Below the pieces are notes generated by a model. The model was not told where the DNA came from and did no database searches. It saw only the letters and a program-made list of their open reading frames with translations. The position numbers were made by a program, and so were the translations under genes. Below are positions 34,358 through 38,280 of a DNA stretch of 38,280 nucleotides, in pieces (within the stretch, counting starts at the first letter, position 1; each line of letters starts with the position of its first letter). The stretch lies in the NCBI GenBank assembly GCA_014381545.1, contig JACNLL010000075.1:1-38280 (forward strand), in the 5' to 3' direction. This DNA comes from Candidatus Desulfaltia bathyphila (GTDB lineage: Bacteria; Desulfobacterota; Desulfobacteria; Desulfobacterales; ETH-SRB1).

Positions 34358-34529
34358 CGCTCAGGCAGGTTTTCTGACTCTCCCGCCTCTTTAGCGGCCT
34401 TCCCATCCGTTTTACCAGAACAGTGGCATATAAATGCTAAAAAGGTCCCCTCTCTAAAAAAGGGTGGGATTACAGCGGCGGGCCCGTCCATGATTTACAC
34501 ATGGTTCCCTATTAAGCTCAAGATGAGCG
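34358..34529 (-). promoter_or_regulatory. Cobalamin riboswitch A, distal
   Basis: On the minus strand, P1 CGCTCA (34529-34524) pairs with TGAGCG (34363-34358). The core contains AATAGGGAACCATGTGTAAA, TCATGGACGGGCCCGCCGCTGT, TATGCCACTG (canonical B12 box), GGATGGGAAGGC and GAGTCAGAAAACCTGCCTGA. The length of about 172 nt is compact. It lies upstream of a terminator and a second aptamer, all transcribed toward btuB. Confidence 0.92.
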
Positions 34530-34767
34530 CCTAAACTATATTTTATATTTTTAAACTATTTATATTATGGAGTCAAGAATTTTTATGTTCGGATTATTTT
34601 TTAACATATCTTCGTGAACTTGTCTTAAAATCATCTTAAAGCCTCAACCAGTTAGTGTCAAATCATAACAGGCTCGCTTTAAACCCTTGCCTGCATTTGT
34701 CTAATTTGTCGATGTCGAGGATAGCTCCAAATTTTCTCACAGAATAATGGATAAATGAAAAATTTGC

Positions 34768-34824
34768 TTGACATGGCTTTCCATTATCAAATAAATAAGT
34801 AAGTATTCCTATCTAATAAGTAGG
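34768..34824 (+). promoter_or_regulatory. Candidate tmc promoter and operator region
   Basis: TTGACA (34768-34773) is followed after 17 bases by a weak ATAAAT box (34791-34796). AATAAGTAAG (34794-34803) and AATAAGTAGG (34815-34824) form direct repeats. CCTATCTAATAAGTAGG (34808-34824) is partly palindromic. This could be the tmc promoter with an operator, possibly for the downstream Rrf2 regulator. The rest of the gap 34530-34883 holds no gene I can support. Confidence 0.4.
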
Positions 34825-34883
34825 TCTTTTAAAAAAATGGACAAGGTACAAATAGTTTAGTTTTTTCTATTAAGGGGGGAGCT

Positions 34884-35567
34884 ATGTATGAATTTGTAAG
34901 TGGGCCATTAGCCTTAATTTCATTTGCTATCTTTTTTGTCGGGATTATAATCAGAATTGTTTGGTATGTAAAAGGTCTTGATTGGCAACTCGATAGAGTG
35001 GCCTATTCTGAAAAGCTTGGCGCCGGCATTAAGGGCGCTGCAAGATCTCTTTTTCATTGGCTGCTGCCACTAAATCGCACAACCGCAAACCATCCCGTTT
35101 TTATGGCTGTAACCTATCTTTTCCATATATGCCTTGTCCTAACTCCGATCTTTCTGATGGCTCATGTGGTGCTGATAGAAGAATCGTGGAACATAAGCTG
35201 GGTTACCTTACCCGACAAGGTAGCAGATTATATGACTTTAGCAGTAATTGCAGCGGGAATCTTCTTTTTAATTCGTCGCCTGACTGACCCCAATGTCAAA
35301 ATTTTAACAACTGCGTCGGATTATATTGTTCTGGCTATTGCGTTAGCTCCTTTTATTACAGGTTATATTGCCTATCATCAATGGGAATTGGGGGCAGGAT
35401 ACAAATTCTGGTTAATCATACATATCCTCTGCGGCGAAATTATGCTTATAGCAATTCCTTTTACAAAACTTTCGCATTTTGTTCTTTCCTTTTGTTCCAG
35501 AATCCAACTCGGAATGGACTATGGAATAAAAAGAGGAGGCACGAAAGGCAGAGGAATCGCTTGGTAA
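34884..35567 (+). CDS. tmcC: TmcC-like membrane cytochrome b subunit
   Basis: This 227-residue integral membrane protein is related to the DsrM/NarI-type cytochrome b subunits. About five transmembrane segments are seen (near 10-29, 72-97, 117-131, 147-163, 174-200). Histidines that could bind heme b include H70, H81, H94, H165, H180 and H198. A GGGGGGAG ribosome binding site precedes the ATG. In known Tmc complexes this subunit passes electrons between membrane quinones and cytoplasmic or periplasmic partners. It heads a tmcC-tmcB-tmcA order, the reverse of the Desulfovibrio ABCD order. The name rests mainly on the neighbours. Confidence 0.78.
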   Translation: MYEFVSGPLALISFAIFFVGIIIRIVWYVKGLDWQLDRVAYSEKLGAGIKGAARSLFHWLLPLNRTTANHPVFMAVTYLFHICLVLTPIFLMAHVVLIEESWNISWVTLPDKVADYMTLAVIAAGIFFLIRRLTDPNVKILTTASDYIVLAIALAPFITGYIAYHQWELGAGYKFWLIIHILCGEIMLIAIPFTKLSHFVLSFCSRIQLGMDYGIKRGGTKGRGIAW

Positions 35568-35620
35568 CAGTGGTTCTTTAACGAAATGTTAATAATAATT
35601 TTATTAATGGAGAAATAAAT

Positions 35621-37024
35621 ATGGCACAAGAAGCAAAAAACCAGGACTTACCACCTCTTGTCACCAGAAAAGCTGTAAAGACCAAAAAGGAACTCGATCT
35701 TTTATTGGGAGACAAGGGCGCAAGGTATTATAAGGAGATGGAAGTATTTCCCGTTGACACAGCGGCCTTAAAGAAAACCTTAGATGCTACATGTAAATCC
35801 CGCCTTCGTACCTGGCTTGAAATTTGCGCTCATTGCAGTTTGTGCGCTGACAGCTGTTTCTTTTATCTTGCAAACGATAATGATCCAAAGCAGATACCAT
35901 CTTATAAAATAAAATCCACACTTGGCGAGCTGGTAAAAAGAAAGGGAAATGTAGACACGAAATTCATGATAAATTGTATGGATACAGCATGGGGCAAATG
36001 CACCTGTTGTAATCGTTGCGGGATGTATTGTCCTCATGGCATTGATATGGGTGTCATGTTCGGCTACTTGAGAGGTCTGTGCTTTTCGCAGGGTTTTGTG
36101 CCGCATGAGATGAAAATCGGATCATGTATGCATTGGCTATATAACGCACAGATGGATGTTACTGTAGAAGACTATGTTGAAACCTGTGAGTGGATGGCGG
36201 AAGAAAACGAGGAATATTATCCCGGCCTTGAAATTCCTGTTGATAAAGTGGGGGCGGATATTATGTACGTAGTAAATGCCCGTGAACCAAAACATTATCC
36301 ACAGGATCTTGCAGAGGCTGCAATTTTGTTCCATCTGGCCGGTGAGAGCTGGACAGTCCCCAGCAAAGGCTGGGAAGGAACAAGTTTGGCTATGTTTGCC
36401 GGTGACTGGGCATGTTGCAAACAGCAGGTAGAAGGTGTCTATGCGGCAATGGAAAGGCTAAAAGTAAAGAGATATGTTGGCACAGAATGTGGCCATCAGC
36501 ACCGTGCAACTATTACTGAAGGGCCTTATTGGGCTGGACGAAAAAGCGGTGAGCCACCTGCCCCGGGGCTTCATTACGTTGAGTGGGTATTGGAGGCGCT
36601 GGAAACAGGAAAGCTTAAGCTGGATCCAGCCAAAAAAATCAAAGAACCTGTCACGCTTCAGGATCCGTGCAACTATGTTAGAAATCATGGCTTGACTGAT
36701 GTTACAAGAAAAATCATGTCGTATATAGCAGAAGATTTCCGTGAAATGAGCCCAAACCGTGAACACAATTTTTGCTGCGGCGGCGGTGGCGGCATGAACG
36801 GTATTGGACGTTATAGAGAAGAAAGAAACATAGGCTTGAAAGTCAAACGTGAGCAGATTCTGGCCACCGGAGCAAAATTTGTGGTTTCCGCGTGCCATAA
36901 TTGCTGGGATGCAATCAGGGACCTGGAAGAAGTTTACAAAATTGGAATCAAGTGGAGTTTCCTGAAACCTATTCTTCTAGAGATGGTGATTGTGCCGGAT
37001 CATTTAAAACCAAAAGAAGAATAA
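35621..37024 (+). CDS. tmcB: TmcB-like Fe-S protein with CCG domains
   Basis: This cytosolic electron carrier of 467 residues is related to the HdrD/GlpC family. Two 4Fe-4S motifs are visible: C69-C72-C75-C79 ([11 protein letters not shown]) and C127-C130-C133-C137 ([12 protein letters not shown]). Two cysteine-rich CCG-type regions follow: WACCKQQ...ECGHQH, and [12 protein letters not shown]...CHNCWD. CCG domains bind the non-cubane or second cluster in heterodisulfide-reductase-type enzymes. It lies 53 bases after tmcC and 39 bases before tmcA, probably one operon. In the Tmc complex it is thought to link the cytoplasm to the membrane subunit. A related sulfate-respiration Hdr-like module is the alternative. 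Confidence 0.85.
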   Translation: MAQEAKNQDLPPLVTRKAVKTKKELDLLLGDKGARYYKEMEVFPVDTAALKKTLDATCKSRLRTWLEICAHCSLCADSCFFYLANDNDPKQIPSYKIKSTLGELVKRKGNVDTKFMINCMDTAWGKCTCCNRCGMYCPHGIDMGVMFGYLRGLCFSQGFVPHEMKIGSCMHWLYNAQMDVTVEDYVETCEWMAEENEEYYPGLEIPVDKVGADIMYVVNAREPKHYPQDLAEAAILFHLAGESWTVPSKGWEGTSLAMFAGDWACCKQQVEGVYAAMERLKVKRYVGTECGHQHRATITEGPYWAGRKSGEPPAPGLHYVEWVLEALETGKLKLDPAKKIKEPVTLQDPCNYVRNHGLTDVTRKIMSYIAEDFREMSPNREHNFCCGGGGGMNGIGRYREERNIGLKVKREQILATGAKFVVSACHNCWDAIRDLEEVYKIGIKWSFLKPILLEMVIVPDHLKPKEE

Positions 37025-37063
37025 TTATTATACATGACAATAAAAAATTTGAGGCGGATTGGA

Positions 37064-37450
37064 ATGAAAAAAAATAGGATAGCATTATATGTAGCTATAG
37101 CGGGTTTGGCGTCTCTTTTTATCATCGGCGCTGTATATGCTCAGGATGACATAAAAAGCCTGAAACATGATATCTTTGTGGAGCGTGAAAGGCCTGTAGC
37201 TCTTTTCCCGCATGCACTTCATGCTGATGAAGCAGGGATCGACTGCCTGGAATGTCATCATATATACAAAGATGGCGAAAACGTCTGGGATGAGTCTGAA
37301 GAATCCGACTGCACCGCATGCCATAGACTTAAGGCAGACGGCAAAAAGCAGCCTGCGATGAGAGCATTTCACGCTAATTGCAAGGAGTGCCATGAAAAGG
37401 AAGGTAAAGGTCCGCTTACATGCGGTGAGTGCCATCCCAGAAAAAAGTGA
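37064..37450 (+). CDS. tmcA: Tetraheme cytochrome c3 family protein (TmcA-like)
   Basis: This periplasmic class III cytochrome has about 128 residues including a signal peptide cut after VYA. Four heme-binding motifs are present, CLECH, CTACH, CKECH and CGECH, together with an N-terminal FPHALHADE histidine ligand region. All four are CxxCH; the CX4CH seen in many type I cytochromes c3 is absent. I chose the ATG at 37064, ahead of a typical lysine-rich signal start. A further in-frame ATG lies at 37034. It follows tmcB and probably receives periplasmic electrons for the complex. No tmcD is visible downstream. Confidence 0.9.
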   Translation: MKKNRIALYVAIAGLASLFIIGAVYAQDDIKSLKHDIFVERERPVALFPHALHADEAGIDCLECHHIYKDGENVWDESEESDCTACHRLKADGKKQPAMRAFHANCKECHEKEGKGPLTCGECHPRKK

Positions 37451-37595
37451 TTTAAACCGCATATTGTTAACCTTGACAAGAAGCCACAAAGCTTGTTATT
37501 TTTAAATTTATATGCTTTTGCAGTTCAAATTCCTGTGGTTAATCCGCCTGAGATCGCTTTTCTCAAAAAAAGAAGCAAGAGGGTAAATCTAATAA

Positions 37596-38054
37596 ATGAG
37601 GCTGTCAACTAAATCGCGCTATGGCACCAGGGCTATGTTGGATATAGCTATAAATTATGAAAAAGGCCCTGTTTCCGTAAAAAGTTTGGCCCGACGCCAG
37701 GATATTTCCGTTAAATACATGGAACAACTAATTCCACTATTGAAACTGGCCGGCCTCATCATGAGTGTTCGTGGAGCTGGAGGAGGATATACGCTCAGCA
37801 AAGATGCTGATCAGATTAAGCTGCGTGATATTATCGATGCTCTGGAGGGATCCATGTTTCCGGTAGATTGTGTTGATAATCCTGAGACATGTGATCGAGC
37901 TGAGAAGTGTGTTACCCATGAGCTATGGAAAGAGATACAAGATACAATAAACAATACGCTTGGTTCCTTAACACTTGCCGATATGGTTAAACGCCAGTTT
38001 AAAATTAATAAAAACCTCGCCCCGAAAAACAATTTCTGCAAAACAGGAACGTAG
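37596..38054 (+). CDS. IscR-like Rrf2-family transcription regulator
   Basis: This 152-residue regulator has an N-terminal winged helix (MRLSTKSRYGTRAMLDIA...SLARRQDISVKYMEQLI, 1-60) and GAGGGYTL in the wing. Cysteines C92, C99 and C105 sit where IscR ligates a 2Fe-2S cluster, so it may sense cluster status, sulfur or redox. It is 145 bases after tmcA and precedes another gene that starts at 38251, likely its target. A named function such as IscR or CymR cannot be fixed from this alone. Confidence 0.9.
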   Translation: MRLSTKSRYGTRAMLDIAINYEKGPVSVKSLARRQDISVKYMEQLIPLLKLAGLIMSVRGAGGGYTLSKDADQIKLRDIIDALEGSMFPVDCVDNPETCDRAEKCVTHELWKEIQDTINNTLGSLTLADMVKRQFKINKNLAPKNNFCKTGT

Positions 38055-38060
38055 CAAGGT

Positions 38061-38110
38061 GAGACCTTTGAAAAATGCTTCCCGCTAAAAGCGGATTAAC
38101 CACAGGTCTC
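38061..38110. repeat. Degenerate GAGACCTTTGAAAAA repeat
   Basis: GAGACCTTTGAAAAATG (38061-38077) opens a short palindrome whose other end is AGGTCTC (38104-38110), with an internal CGCTAAAAGCG hairpin. It shares its terminus with the 142-bp element at 17818-17959 and follows the regulator gene. It could act as a transcriptional insulator, but no T-run is seen. Confidence 0.55.
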
Positions 38111-38193
38111 AAGATCGCAACGTGTGATCCCTGCAGGCTAAACAAATATTTTGATCCACTTTATGTGCTGTCTGCACAGCCTGATTTTTATCC

Positions 38194-38223
38194 TTGACAC
38201 AATATAATATTTTAATTTATAAA
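38194..38223 (+). promoter_or_regulatory. Promoter-like sequence before the last gene
   Basis: TTGACA (38194-38199) and TATAAA (38218-38223) are spaced 18 bases apart in very AT-rich DNA. Transcription would start near 38230, just before the ribosome binding site at 38234-38243. The Rrf2 regulator encoded upstream could act here, but no operator is apparent. Confidence 0.45.
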
Positions 38224-38250
38224 AATTTTTTTTGGGGGAGGAAAGATAGA

Positions 38251-38280
38251 GTGAAAAAATATACATACAGTGCGACTCAG
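38251..38280 (+). CDS. Start of a further gene, cut by the window edge
   Basis: A GGGGGAGGAA ribosome binding site (38234-38243) is placed 7 bases before a GTG at 38251. The ten codons that follow read VKKYTYSATQ. This is too short to name a product. The position after an Rrf2 regulator makes a sulfur- or Fe-S-related gene plausible, but this is a guess. Confidence 0.4.
   Translation, partial: MKKYTYSATQ

Noticed and set aside
34530-34760. Possible gene remnant between riboswitch A and the tmc promoter
   Set aside because: Short open stretches on the minus strand have no start, no motif and no consistent frame.

Overview
The window looks like the chromosome of an anaerobic, sulfate-reducing Desulfobacterota bacterium, close to Desulfobacterales. 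The evidence is a TmcC-TmcB-TmcA type electron-transfer module with a tetraheme cytochrome c3, a two-gene SUF-like Fe-S assembly pair, B12 uptake and assembly genes, and AT-rich intergenic DNA full of small palindromic repeats. This placement is an inference from gene content. No 16S rRNA is present.

Layout. Positions 1-1.4 kb hold the N-terminal two-fifths or so of a type I restriction HsdR-like helicase (minus strand, running off the left edge). Positions 1.8-8.8 kb hold manA, a repeat element with two hairpins, queE-queC (7-deazaguanine synthesis), and a minus-strand operon sufC / sufBD-like / HPr-domain protein / ispD. Positions 9.1-15.4 kb carry RNase P RNA, a CdsZ-like zinc-ribbon protein, a Nif3-like protein, a CAU tRNA, rpoD and dnaG, all on the minus strand. 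Positions 15.6-18.1 kb carry hisA, a lipoprotein, hisB, a MITE-like repeat and tRNA-Ala(CGC). Positions 18.2-22.4 kb carry a YcaO-TPR protein with a 48-aa four-cysteine mini-protein downstream, a YqgE/AlgH protein and glycerate 2-kinase.

Positions 22.4-34.5 kb are one long minus-strand cobalamin locus. Reading in the direction of transcription: two tandem cobalamin riboswitches separated by an intrinsic terminator, btuB, a broken cobO copy, an asparagine-synthetase-like protein without a glutaminase domain, a Dph6-like ATP pyrophosphatase, cbiB, cobD, cobU, cobT, cobS, a cobC-like phosphatase, an intact cobO, a frameshifted small ORF, then exbB-exbD-tonB. The locus therefore combines the outer-membrane receptor, its energising complex, and the enzymes that adenosylate corrinoids and build the nucleotide loop. 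A diverged repeat carrying the cobO-asnB junction sits at both ends, which records a past duplication or rearrangement.

Positions 34.9-38.3 kb (plus strand) hold tmcC-tmcB-tmcA, an IscR-like Rrf2 regulator with three cysteines, and the first ten codons of another gene.

The items I find most worth following up are the YcaO-TPR/mini-protein pair, the two ATP-dependent ligase-like enzymes inside the B12 operon, the tandem riboswitches (one enlarged by repeats), the duplicated cobO-asnB junction, the SUF-linked HPr-domain protein, and two hairpins with different stems but the same 7-base loop.
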